DNA from: DASUFI01 sp036274635
Lineage (GTDB): Bacteria; Planctomycetota; B15-G4
Length of the DNA: 25,233 bases
Assembly: GCA_036274635.1 (NCBI GenBank)
Contig: DASUFI010000146.1
Span: 1 to 25,233, forward strand
Reading direction: 5' to 3'
A program made the translations under genes and the position numbers. Under the pieces are notes generated by a model. It did no database searches. It was not told where the DNA came from and was given only the letters and a program-made list of their open reading frames with translations. Below, piece by piece: positions 16,252 through 24,200 of this stretch (positions within the stretch are counted from its first letter, which is position 1; every line of letters starts with the position of its first letter).

Positions 16252-17394
16252 ATGTCCGGTCCGGGAGCCACCCCGCCTTTGACCGTGCCCTTCTGGCTGC
16301 GCCGCCCCGTGCTGCTCGCCCAGGGCGCGTGGGCCGATCGCGACCGGCCGCCGCTGGCCGCGCTGGCGCGCGTGCAGGATGGCGAGCGCTTCGTGTGGGC
16401 CGTGCTGCCGCACGCGGCGCGCACCTTCTCGGCCTGCATCACGCTGCTGCCCGGCGAGGCCGCGCTGGCGTCGGCCGTGGCCTACCTCTACTGCCGCATG
16501 CTCGACAGCTGCGAGGACCTGCAGCCCGACCGCGGCGCGCGCGAGGCGGCGCTGGCGGCCTTCGCCGCGCGCTTCGATCGCGATCCGCCGGGCCCGGCCC
16601 CGCGGCTGCGCGATCCCGCCCCGCGCGACGCCCGCGACCGCGCCCACCTGCTCGTGCTGGAGCGCGCGGCGCTGGTGGACGAGCAGTTCACGCGCCTGCC
16701 GCCCGAGGTGCAGGAGGCCATCCGCGAGCTGGTGCGCGAGATGTGCGCCGGCATGCTGCGCGCGTCCGGCAGGCTCTCGGAGCAGCGCGGCACGCTGGCG
16801 GACGAGGAGCAGCTGCGCGACTACTGCCGGGCCGTGCTGGGCCAGCCGGTGCTCTTCGCCGTGCGCCTCGTGCGCCTCGGCCGCGGCCTGCGCGAGCCGC
16901 TCAGCGTCCGCCAGCGCGAGGACGCCCTGCGCGTGGGCGAGTTCGTGCAGCTCGCCAACGTCACGCGCGACCTGGAGAAGGACCTCGCGCGCGGTGTCGC
17001 CTGGGAGCCCTCGCTGCAGGGCGACCTGCTGCGGACCGACGCCGCCAGCGACACCGGCTTCCGCGAGCGCGTGCGCCGCGCCCGCGAGCGGCTCATGCTG
17101 CGGGCCTTCGGGCACGTCCCGGCCTACGCCGGCCTGCTCGACGCGATGTGCCTGCCGGCCGTCAGCCGCGCGCGCGCCTCGGCCATCCTGATGCTGCTCT
17201 TCACCGAGCGCTACTGGCGCGGCTGCGCGCGGCGCTGCGGGGCCACCATCGGGCCCGGCCCGCAACGCACGCCGGCGCTCCTCGCCCGCGCGGCCGCCGC
17301 GGCGCTCTCCGCGCGGCGCGCGGCGGCCGAGGTGGCGCGCGTGGAGGCGGCGCTGCTGGCCGTGCGCAGCGGACCGGTCGCCGCGCTGGCCTGA
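16252..17394 (+). CDS. squalene/phytoene synthase family protein
   Basis: About 380 residues. Both prenyl-diphosphate-binding Asp-rich motifs are visible: YCRMLDSCEDLQPD near residue 80 and ANVTRDLEKDLARG near residue 243, each binding Mg2+-diphosphate in head-to-head prenyl synthases. The intervening LRDYCRAVLGQPVLFAVRLV matches the Y-C-x-x-V-A-G-x-V-G segment of the family, with variations. The enzyme condenses two farnesyl or geranylgeranyl diphosphates. In Planctomycetes such genes feed squalene, hopanoid or C30-carotenoid routes, but no other isoprenoid gene is nearby to decide. Start choice is uncertain: ATG 16252 is given, ATG 16222 and GTG 16282 are also in frame, and none has a clear Shine-Dalgarno. 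It is divergent from the lipoprotein operon. Confidence 0.8.
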   Translation: MSGPGATPPLTVPFWLRRPVLLAQGAWADRDRPPLAALARVQDGERFVWAVLPHAARTFSACITLLPGEAALASAVAYLYCRMLDSCEDLQPDRGAREAALAAFAARFDRDPPGPAPRLRDPAPRDARDRAHLLVLERAALVDEQFTRLPPEVQEAIRELVREMCAGMLRASGRLSEQRGTLADEEQLRDYCRAVLGQPVLFAVRLVRLGRGLREPLSVRQREDALRVGEFVQLANVTRDLEKDLARGVAWEPSLQGDLLRTDAASDTGFRERVRRARERLMLRAFGHVPAYAGLLDAMCLPAVSRARASAILMLLFTERYWRGCARRCGATIGPGPQRTPALLARAAAAALSARRAAAEVARVEAALLAVRSGPVAALA

Positions 17395-17401
17395 GGCCAG
17401 C
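17385..17401 (+). terminator. hairpin with the squalene-synthase stop codon as its loop
   Basis: GCTGGCC (17385-17391) and GGCCAGC (17395-17401) form a perfect 7-bp stem whose three-base loop is the TGA stop itself. An overlapping 8-bp inverted repeat, GGCCTGAG (17388-17395) with CTCAGGCC (17411-17418), places the stop codons of both convergent genes in opposite arms. The gap between the genes is only 17 bases, so this may end transcription for both. Confidence 0.45.
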
Positions 17402-17411
17402 CGCCCTCAGC

Positions 17412-17921
17412 TCAGGCCTGTTGGGACTTGCGCCGAGCCCGCCGCTCCTGCAGCAGCTTCAGCTGCTGGTCCTGGAAGGTCTGCGCGATCGTCAGCAGCA
17501 CGCCGGTCGACCAGGCGAAGGTCATCAGGCCAGCCACCGCGATCATGCCCTGCAGCAGACGCCAGTGCTGCACGAGCGTGAACTCGCAGCCCAGCGTCGT
17601 GTAGTCCGAGAGCGCCACGTAGAAGGCGATGCTCGTGTTGCCGTGCGCCGTGTTGACGGCGCCCACCGCGGCGAAGAACACCGCCCAGGGCACGACCTCG
17701 AGCAGGTGGGCCAGCATGATGAGCCACGTCGCGAGGATGAGCGTGACGAGGCCTTTCGCGAACGAAGGCTTCGGCGCGAAGCGGCGATGCAGGGTGTTGG
17801 CCACCCGCAGGACCATGAGCATGCCCAGGCCGTGGATCGCCATCGTCAGGGCCAGCAGCGACCCGCCCCACAGCAGCTCCTCGAAGCCGACGACGTAGAC
17901 GGGTTCGGTCAGCTGGTTCAT
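17412..17921 (-). CDS. ion-channel-like membrane protein (Ion_trans_2-type)
   Basis: 169 residues with three hydrophobic helices: LLWGGSLLALTMAIHGLGML, GLVTLILATWLIMLAHLLEV into PWAVFFAAVGAV, and LLQGMIAVAGLMTFAWSTGV. Between the last two sits a re-entrant-loop-like NTSIAFYVALSDYTTLGCEF, placed like the pore helix and filter of two-TM potassium channels. The canonical TTVGYGD is here TTLGCEF, so K+ selectivity is doubtful. The C-terminus is a short basic/Gln-rich cytoplasmic tail. The ATG at 17921 is the first in frame; a TATCCT about 40 bases upstream may be a -10. This compact family is often annotated only as ion channel family protein, and no function is proven. Confidence 0.75.
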   Translation of the reverse strand: MNQLTEPVYVVGFEELLWGGSLLALTMAIHGLGMLMVLRVANTLHRRFAPKPSFAKGLVTLILATWLIMLAHLLEVVPWAVFFAAVGAVNTAHGNTSIAFYVALSDYTTLGCEFTLVQHWRLLQGMIAVAGLMTFAWSTGVLLTIAQTFQDQQLKLLQERRARRKSQQA

Positions 17922-17986
17922 GAGGCCCCGCAGGTTTCACTCATCCGGCCGCGACCCGCAAGGATAGGGCGTGCGGGGAGGACAAC

Positions 17987-18538
17987 CTAGTCGGTGCGCG
18001 CCGACCGCCCCCCGCCCCCGCGCAGCGCGGCCAGGACGGCCGCGACGTGCGCTTCGGGCGTGCCGCGGCCGCTGTCCACGATCACGTGGAGCACACCCGG
18101 CGGCAGGGCCAGCGGCTCGGCCCGCGCCGCGAGGCGCGCGTGCAGCTCCGGGCCGCGATTGGCGGCGGGGTGCGCGCCGGCGGCCGCGTCGCGCGCGAGC
18201 CGCTCGCGCGCCAGCTCCGGCGCGCAGCGGCACTCCACCACCAGCAGGCGCGCGCCGAGGTGCGCCGCCGCCGCCAGCAGCGCGCCCACCGCGGAGCACC
18301 GCGTGAAGGTGCGGCCGTCGATGAGGACACCCGGCGCGCCGCCTGCCAGCAGCGCCGCGGCCTCCTCGTACAGCGCGGCCATCGCGCGATCGTCCTGCGC
18401 TTGCGAGTAGTCCACCGCCGCGCCGTAGACGCGCGCGCGGACGAGGTCCTTGTCCAGAACGGGCCAGTGCAGGCGCGCGGAGAGGGCGGCAGCCAGCGTG
18501 GACTTGCCCGTGCCGGGCAGGCCGGCGAGGGCGAGCAG
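17987..18538 (-). CDS. P-loop kinase/ATPase without a standard in-frame start codon
   Basis: 183 residues if counted from a CTG at 18538. The N-terminus LLALAGLPGTGKSTLAAALS holds the Walker A motif, followed by WPVLDKDLVRARVYG, VDYSQAQDDRAMAALYEEA, VLIDGRTFTR and VVECRCAPELARERLARD. This is the layout of small nucleoside/sugar-kinase-like or zeta-toxin-like AAA proteins whose substrate is unknown. Between an upstream in-frame TGA at 18584-18586 and Walker A there is no ATG, GTG or TTG. The nearest GTG (18551-18549) is in a different frame. The GTG at 18415 is in frame but lies after Walker A. Either CTG is used, or a one- or two-base frameshift separates the true start. The rest of the gene looks intact. 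Confidence 0.7.
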   Translation of the reverse strand: MLALAGLPGTGKSTLAAALSARLHWPVLDKDLVRARVYGAAVDYSQAQDDRAMAALYEEAAALLAGGAPGVLIDGRTFTRCSAVGALLAAAAHLGARLLVVECRCAPELARERLARDAAAGAHPAANRGPELHARLAARAEPLALPPGVLHVIVDSGRGTPEAHVAAVLAALRGGGGRSARTD

Positions 18539-18628
18539 GGTGGGCGCGCACGCCCCTCGATGAGTGTCCGTGCTGCCCAGTCGTCACCCGCAGATGAGCG
18601 TGTCCGGCGATCCCGTGAAGGGCGGCGC

Positions 18629-19078
18629 TCAGGCCGTCGTCGTGGTCAGAGCATTGCTGGCCGACCAGCCGTGCACTGCGGCGGGGTCGGCGATCCAGTA
18701 CTGGAAGTCCATGGGCGCGCCTGCGGGGATGCCGACGGGCCAGACGGCCCCGAACCCGAACACTCCACCGGGGCCCGTCCACTGGCCCGGGAAATAGATG
18801 AAGTCGGGAAAGGGCACCATCACGCCGCCCTTGAACGGGGCGTCGATCGCGGACGCGCCCGCGACCAGCAGCGCCGTGCTGTCGAAGGCGCAGTGGTTCA
18901 GCTCCCAACCGAAGTTGCCGACGGGGGAGAGGGTGCCCCAGGCCTGGGTCAGCTGGGGCACTCCGTTGGCGCCGGCGAGGCCCTTGCCGAGGTCCGTCCA
19001 GCCGGCCTGGCCTGAGCAGGGCGTCGCGGAGGCGAGCAGCAGCACGAGGGTCGCGAAGGAGCAGGTCGAGGCGCGCAT
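18629..19078 (-). CDS. exported protein with Planctomycete-type C-terminal module
   Basis: 149 residues from an ATG with GGGAGG five bases upstream. A signal peptide (MRASTCSFATLVLLLASATP) is followed by a single ~125-residue domain beginning WTDLGKGLAGANGVPQL, continuing with STALLVAGASAIDAPFKGGV, and ending WIADPAAVHGWSASNALTTT. As far as I recall, this module occurs in many copies at the C-termini of large exported proteins in Planctomycetes of the Poly30/Saltatorellus kind; here it stands almost alone. Function is unknown. It may be adhesive or a sorting domain. It precedes the P-loop kinase gene by about 90 bases, without an obvious functional link. Confidence 0.8.
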   Translation of the reverse strand: MRASTCSFATLVLLLASATPCSGQAGWTDLGKGLAGANGVPQLTQAWGTLSPVGNFGWELNHCAFDSTALLVAGASAIDAPFKGGVMVPFPDFIYFPGQWTGPGGVFGFGAVWPVGIPAGAPMDFQYWIADPAAVHGWSASNALTTTTA

Positions 19079-19157
19079 GTCGGCCTCCCGGGCTGGTGGG
19101 TCGGGGTCGTCCTGAGGCCTGCCGAAGCTGCCACGTCCTGCGCGTGCCGTCCAGTGC

Positions 19158-20564
19158 TCAGCTGCCGTGCATCACGAAGTACACCCACGGCGAGCCGATC
19201 ACCAGATAGATCGCCAGGAAGGCCAGCGTGATGAGCGCCCCGAGCTTGTACAGCTCGCGCTGCGTCAGGTAGCCGCTGGCCGCGAAGATGATGTTCTGGC
19301 TGCCGCCCTGCGGGGTGATGACCGAGAAGTAGCTGCTCGCGAAGAGCAGGCCGAAGGCCATGAGCGGCAGCGGCACCCCACCCTGGATGCCGACGTCGAG
19401 GAAGACGCTGAACAACGCCAGCACCTGCGAGGTCTGGCTCACGAACATGTAGTGGATGAGGACATAGAGCACGATCAGCGTGACGTACAGGGTCGTCCAG
19501 GACAGGCCCCCCAGGCCCGCGGCGAGGCGCTCGCCGACGTAGCCCATGAAGCCCATCTCGTTGAGCTGCGCGCTCATCGCGAAGAGCACCGCGAGCCAGA
19601 AGAAGGTGACCAGCGTGTCGCCCTGCTTCGTGATGTCGTCCAGCGTGATGACGCCCAGGAACAGCAGCGTGCCGAAGCCCATGAAGGCGACGCTGGTGGT
19701 GTTGAGGTGCAGCTTGCCGCCGAAGATCCAGCCGGCGACCATGAGCACGAAGGTCACGGCCGTGATCCACTCGTTGCGCGACATGGGGCCCATGCCGTGC
19801 AGCTCCTTGCGCGCGGCCGCGGGCGCCTCGGGCGTCTTGCCCACGCGCGGCGGGAAGAGCCTGGCCACGATGAGGGGCAGGAGCAGGATCGCGGTGAGCG
19901 ACGGCACCGCGGAGGCCAGGAACCACTTGCCGAAGTCGATCTCGAGCCCGGCCTGCTGCGCGATCTGCACCGCGATGGGGTTGCAGGAGGTGGCCGTCAT
20001 CCACAGCGCGGAGGAGATGGCGAGGCCCGCCATCGAGCAGAACATGAGGTAGCCGCCGAGGCGCCGCTTCTCGGGGTCGTCGGGCGTGCTGCCCGCGCCC
20101 TGCGCGACGGACAGCACGATCGGGTAGAGCACGCCGCCGCGCGCCGTGTTGCTCGGGAAGGCGGGCGCGATGGCCGCATCCGTGAGCACGACGCTGTAGG
20201 CGAGCCCCAGCGACGAGCCGCCGAAGCGGCTGACCATGAAGAGGCTGATGCGCCGGCCGAGCCCCGACTTCACCACCGCCTGCGCCACGATGAAGGCGAT
20301 CACCACCAGCAGCACGCTCGAGTTGGCGAAGCCCGCGTAGGCCTGCTCCGGCTTGACCGTGCCCGTCAGCACGATGGCGCCCACGGCGAGCATCGAGGCC
20401 GTGAGCAGCGGGAAGGCGCCGATGAGCACTGAGGCGATGGCCGCGGCGAAGACCGCGAACAGGTGCCACGCGGGCGCCGTGAGCCCGGCCGGCACGGGCG
20501 CGAACCAGATGGCGAGCGCGACCACGAAGGGCGTCGCGCGCTTGAGGCGCTCTCCCGTGCTCAT
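19158..20564 (-). CDS. DASS/SLC13-family anion transporter (CitT/dicarboxylate-translocator-like)
   Basis: 468 residues with 11-12 hydrophobic segments. The family's diagnostic loops are present: DAAIAPAFPSNTARGGVLYP (first SNT motif, substrate and cation site), MTATSCNPIAVQIA, and the second-half loop SVITPQGGSQNIIFAASGYL (TPQG replacing the second SNT). The SNTARGGV-PIV wording is closer to the CitT/2-oxoglutarate-malate translocator branch than to Na+-coupled NaDC proteins, so a di- or tricarboxylate exchanger in the cytoplasmic membrane is the best guess. Its ATG overlaps the upstream lipoprotein gene's stop by four bases (ATGA), so translation is coupled. Substrate is not proven. Confidence 0.88.
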   Translation of the reverse strand: MSTGERLKRATPFVVALAIWFAPVPAGLTAPAWHLFAVFAAAIASVLIGAFPLLTASMLAVGAIVLTGTVKPEQAYAGFANSSVLLVVIAFIVAQAVVKSGLGRRISLFMVSRFGGSSLGLAYSVVLTDAAIAPAFPSNTARGGVLYPIVLSVAQGAGSTPDDPEKRRLGGYLMFCSMAGLAISSALWMTATSCNPIAVQIAQQAGLEIDFGKWFLASAVPSLTAILLLPLIVARLFPPRVGKTPEAPAAARKELHGMGPMSRNEWITAVTFVLMVAGWIFGGKLHLNTTSVAFMGFGTLLFLGVITLDDITKQGDTLVTFFWLAVLFAMSAQLNEMGFMGYVGERLAAGLGGLSWTTLYVTLIVLYVLIHYMFVSQTSQVLALFSVFLDVGIQGGVPLPLMAFGLLFASSYFSVITPQGGSQNIIFAASGYLTQRELYKLGALITLAFLAIYLVIGSPWVYFVMHGS

Positions 20565-21133
20565 CGAGGGGAGTCTCCCATGGCGGGCCCGGGCTTCACG
20601 CGGCCCTTCAGGTCGACGGCGCGTCCCTGGACCGTGCCGTCCTCGCCCTCCATGAGCCTCAGCCAGGAGAACTCGTAGGTGCCCGTCGCGCCGGCGTAGC
20701 GTCCGGTGCCCGAGAGGATCGTGCCCGTGATGTGGTTGTGCTCCGCGCTGCCCTCGCCCACGAGCTCGCTGTACACCTGCTCACCCTTCTCGTCGGTCCA
20801 GACGCTGCGGCCCGTGAAGCCCGTGGCGCTGTCGACGAGCCCTATCACCTCGGACTGGAAGCCGACGCCCGGCCGGCCCGGGCCCGCGAGCAGCAGGCTG
20901 CCCGTGAGGTCGACGACGGAGGCCGTGCGCCCCGCGCCGAGCGAGAGGCTCTGCCGGGTACCGGCGGCGTTCCACGAGCCGGTGAACTCCAGCCACTCGC
21001 CGGGCGACGCGGAAAGCTGCGGGGACTCCGTCGCCGGCCCGCAGGCCGCCGCCGCGAAGGCCAAGGCCAGGACCCACGGTGCGCGGCCGCGTGGCTTGCG
21101 AGCGCGCCCCGGAGTGCTCGTGAGGAAGCCCAT
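20561..21133 (-). CDS. putative lipoprotein with allene-oxide-cyclase/dirigent-like beta-barrel
   Basis: 190 residues from an ATG with GGGAG six bases upstream; the frame is open further 5' but the promoter-like TATACT lies inside that part. A basic n-region (GRARKPRGRA) and hydrophobic core end in AAAACG at Cys31, an acceptable though Leu-less lipobox. The mature part is all-beta: GEWLEFTGSWNAAGTRQSLS, AEHNHITGTILSGTGRYAGA and TGTYEFSWL. The ITGTILSGTGRYAGATGTYEF wording recalls small eight-stranded barrels of the dirigent/allene-oxide-cyclase/DUF3224 type, whose bacterial roles are mostly unknown. It is co-translated with the DASS transporter, so it could be a periplasmic or outer-leaflet partner of that carrier; this is inference. 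Confidence 0.7.
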   Translation of the reverse strand: MGFLTSTPGRARKPRGRAPWVLALAFAAAACGPATESPQLSASPGEWLEFTGSWNAAGTRQSLSLGAGRTASVVDLTGSLLLAGPGRPGVGFQSEVIGLVDSATGFTGRSVWTDEKGEQVYSELVGEGSAEHNHITGTILSGTGRYAGATGTYEFSWLRLMEGEDGTVQGRAVDLKGRVKPGPAMGDSPR

Positions 21134-21160
21134 CTCTCGCTCCCGTCGTGGATGGCTCTG

Positions 21161-21185
21161 GCGGCGCCTGCGCCGGAGGCGCCGC
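21161..21185 (-). promoter_or_regulatory. 5'-terminal hairpin in the lipoprotein-transporter leader
   Basis: GCGGCGCCT (21161-21169) pairs perfectly with AGGCGCCGC (21177-21185) around a 7-base loop. On the leftward transcript this 9-bp stem would begin within one or two bases of the start site predicted from the TATACT at 21198-21193, and it ends 28 bases before the ATG. It may protect the 5' end of the mRNA or act as an operator. Confidence 0.4.
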
Positions 21186-21192
21186 GGGGCCG

Positions 21193-21220
21193 AGTATAGG
21201 AATCCCGAACCCCGTGAGAA
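21193..21220 (-). promoter_or_regulatory. putative promoter of the lipoprotein-DASS transporter operon
   Basis: On the reverse strand TTCTCA (21220-21215) and TATACT (21198-21193) are separated by 16 bases. TATACT is the best -10 match in the window. The expected start site is near 21186, about 53 bases before the ATG at 21133 and just after the stop of the upstream GH94 gene, indicating separate transcription. Confidence 0.5.
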
Positions 21221-21275
21221 TCTTCGAGGGGCTGCCAGCCAGCGCGCGCTGCGCGACAACAGGCGCCGACGACTC

Positions 21276-24200
21276 TCAGCGCGTGAGCGGACCGGCCGCC
21301 GGCAGCGCGCCTTGCGCGAGGGACGCATGCGCCGCCCCCGCCTCCCCCATCGTCACCTGCAGATGGTGGACTCGGCCGTCGTCGACGAGCGGGACCGCCC
21401 CGGGGTCCACGGGCTCGCCATCGAGCACCGCCAGCGAGACGCCGTGGTTCCTGCGGGCGGGATTGCTCACGGAGATCTGATACTGCGTGCGGCCGAAGCG
21501 AAGCGCCAGGCGGAAGGCCGGCCAGGCCGCCGGCACGCAGGGATCGAGCGCGAAGCTGCGGCCGCGCCGCCGCAGCCCGAGGATGGACTCGAGGCCGACG
21601 CGATGCATCCAGCCGGCCGAGCCGGTGTACCAGGTCCAGCCACCGCGCCCGATGTGCGCGGGGTGGGCGTAGACGTCCGCGGCGACCACGTAAGGCTCGG
21701 CCTGGTAGCGCTCGATGCCGGCCGCCGTGCGCGCGTGATTGATGGGGTTGAGCATGTGGAAGAGCTCGACGGCCTCGTCGCCGTTGCCCAGGCGCGCCGT
21801 CGCCATCACGGCCCACAGCGCCGCGTGCGTGTACTGCCCGCCGTTCTCGCGCACGCCGGGCACGTAGCCACGGATGTAGCCGGGATCGAGCGCCGACTGA
21901 TCGAAGGGCGGCGCGAGCAGCAGGATGACGTTCGCGTCGCGCCGCACCAGCTGCATGCGCACGGCGTCCATCGCGCGCTCGGCGCGCGCCGCCGGCGCGG
22001 CGCCCGAGAGGACCGCCCAGCTCTGCGCGATCGAATCGATGCGGCACTCGGTCAGCTGGGCCGAGCCCAGGGGCGTGCCGTCGTCGAAGTAGGCGCGGCG
22101 ATCCCAGTCGCCGTCCCAGGCCTGCTCGAGCATGGCGCGCAGCCGCTCGCGCTCGCGGCGCCAGCGGTCGGCGCGCTCGCGGTCGCCGCGCCGCTCCACG
22201 AGGGCCCCGAAGTCGCGCAGGATGCAGCACAGGAACCAGCCCAGCCACACGCTCTCGCCGCGGCCCTGGACGCCCACGCGGTTCATGCCATCGTTCCAGT
22301 CGCCGATGCCCATGAGCGGCAGGCCGTGGGGCCCGATGGTGAGGCCGCGCTCGATGGCGCGCAGGCAGTGCTCGTAGACGCTCGCCGCCTGGGTGGAGAC
22401 CGCCGCCGGCCCGTGCACCTCCAGCTCGCCCGGTTGGAGCAGCGGCGCCTCGAGGAAGGGGACGACCTCGTCCAGGACGCCCACGTCGCCGGTCTGCTCG
22501 ACGTAGGCCGTCGCGGCGTAGGGCAGCCAGAGCAGGTCGTCCGAGCAGCGCGAGCGCACGCCGCGGCCGGTGTGCGGGTGCCACCAGTGCTGCACGTCGC
22601 CCTCGACGAACTGCCGCGCGGCGCAGCGCAGCAGGTGCTCGCGCCACAGATCGGGCCGGGTGAGGCCCAGCGACATCACGTCCTGCAGCTGGTCGCGGAA
22701 GCCCCAGGCGCCGCCGGGCTGGTAGAAGCCCGTGCGTCCCAGCAGGCGCGAGCTGACGACCTGGTAGAGCAGCCAGCGGTTCATCAGCAGGTCGAAGGAA
22801 TCGTCGGGCGTCTCGACCTGCACGGCGTCGAGCAGCTCGTCCCAATGGCGCTCGACCTGCTCCAGCGCCGCTCGCGCGGCCTGCGGGTCGGCGAGGCGCG
22901 TGGCGAGGGCCAGCGCCGCCTCGCGGCTGGACTCCTGCCCGAGCAGCAGCACGACCTCGCGCGTCTCGCCGGGCTGCAGGTCGACGCTCAGCTGCAGCGC
23001 CGCGCACGGGTCGAGGCCCGCCCCGAAGCGCCCGCTCAGCGCCATCCGCCCCAGCGCGGCGGGCCGCTGCAGCGAGCCGTTGCGGCCCAGGAACTCGAGA
23101 CGGTCGCCCGTGGCCGAGGCGGGCGTCACGCTGGCGTGCGCGAAAGCCACCCGCCCCCCGAAGTCCGTGTTGTAGGGGTTGCGCGCGAGGACGGCGCCGC
23201 TCTCCGCATCCTGCTCCGTGACCACGAAGCGGTGCTCGCCCGCGCGCGGCGGGCACAGGGCCCACTCGCTGTAGGCGAAGGCGCTCAGTCGGCGCGGCCG
23301 GCGCGCCTGGTTGGTGAGCGTGAGGAGGGAAAGCTTGAGCGGCTCCTCCGCGTGCACGAAGGTGGCCAGCTCGCAGGTGATCCCGTGCCGGGCGTGCGCG
23401 AAGCGCGTGACACCGGCGCCATGTCTCACGACCCAGCGCCCGTCGTCCCCGGTCCGCGGCAGCGGGCCGGGCGTGGCGCCCCAGACGCGGCCGCTGTCCT
23501 CGTCCCGCAGGTACAGGGCCTCGCCGCTGAACTCGCACACCGCATCGTTGCCGAAGGGCGTGAGCCGGTTCTCGCGGCTGTTCCCGGCCCAGGTGAAGGC
23601 CGCGCCCGTGGCGCCGACCAGCGTGCCGAAGCGCGGGTTCGCCAGGACGTTGACCCACGGCAGCGGCGTGTCCGCCTTGCCCTCGAGCACGACGGCGTAC
23701 TCGCGGCCACCGGCCGTGAAGCCACCCAGCCCGTTGGCGTGCGTGAGCGGCGGCGCCTGCACGTCCGGCGTGTCGTCCTCCCGCGCGTCCGCCGCGCGCG
23801 GCTCGAGGGCCGCAGGCCAGTGCGGCTCGGGGTGCGGCAGGCCGAGCTGGTCGGCCAGCTCGCCGCGCTCGCCATCGAGCACCGCCCGCGCCGCGGCCAG
23901 CAGCAGCACGCGCTCGGGCGCAGGCATCCCGTCCCCGCGCAGCAGAAAGACGCCTCCGGGCCGGTCCTTCCACGCGGCCCAGGTGCCTTTCTCCAGCAGC
24001 GACTGCAGCTGCTGGTGCATCTCGTCCAGGTAGGTCTGCGGGTGCTCGTTCAGGACGACGACGTCCGCGCTGAGCCCCTTGAGCCGCCAGTACTCCTGCG
24101 CGCGCAGCACCTGGCGCACCAGGGGCAGGTCCTCGTTGCGCACGACCCGCACCACGAGGATGGGCAGGTCGCCGGAGATGGCGTGCGCCCACAGGCCCGC

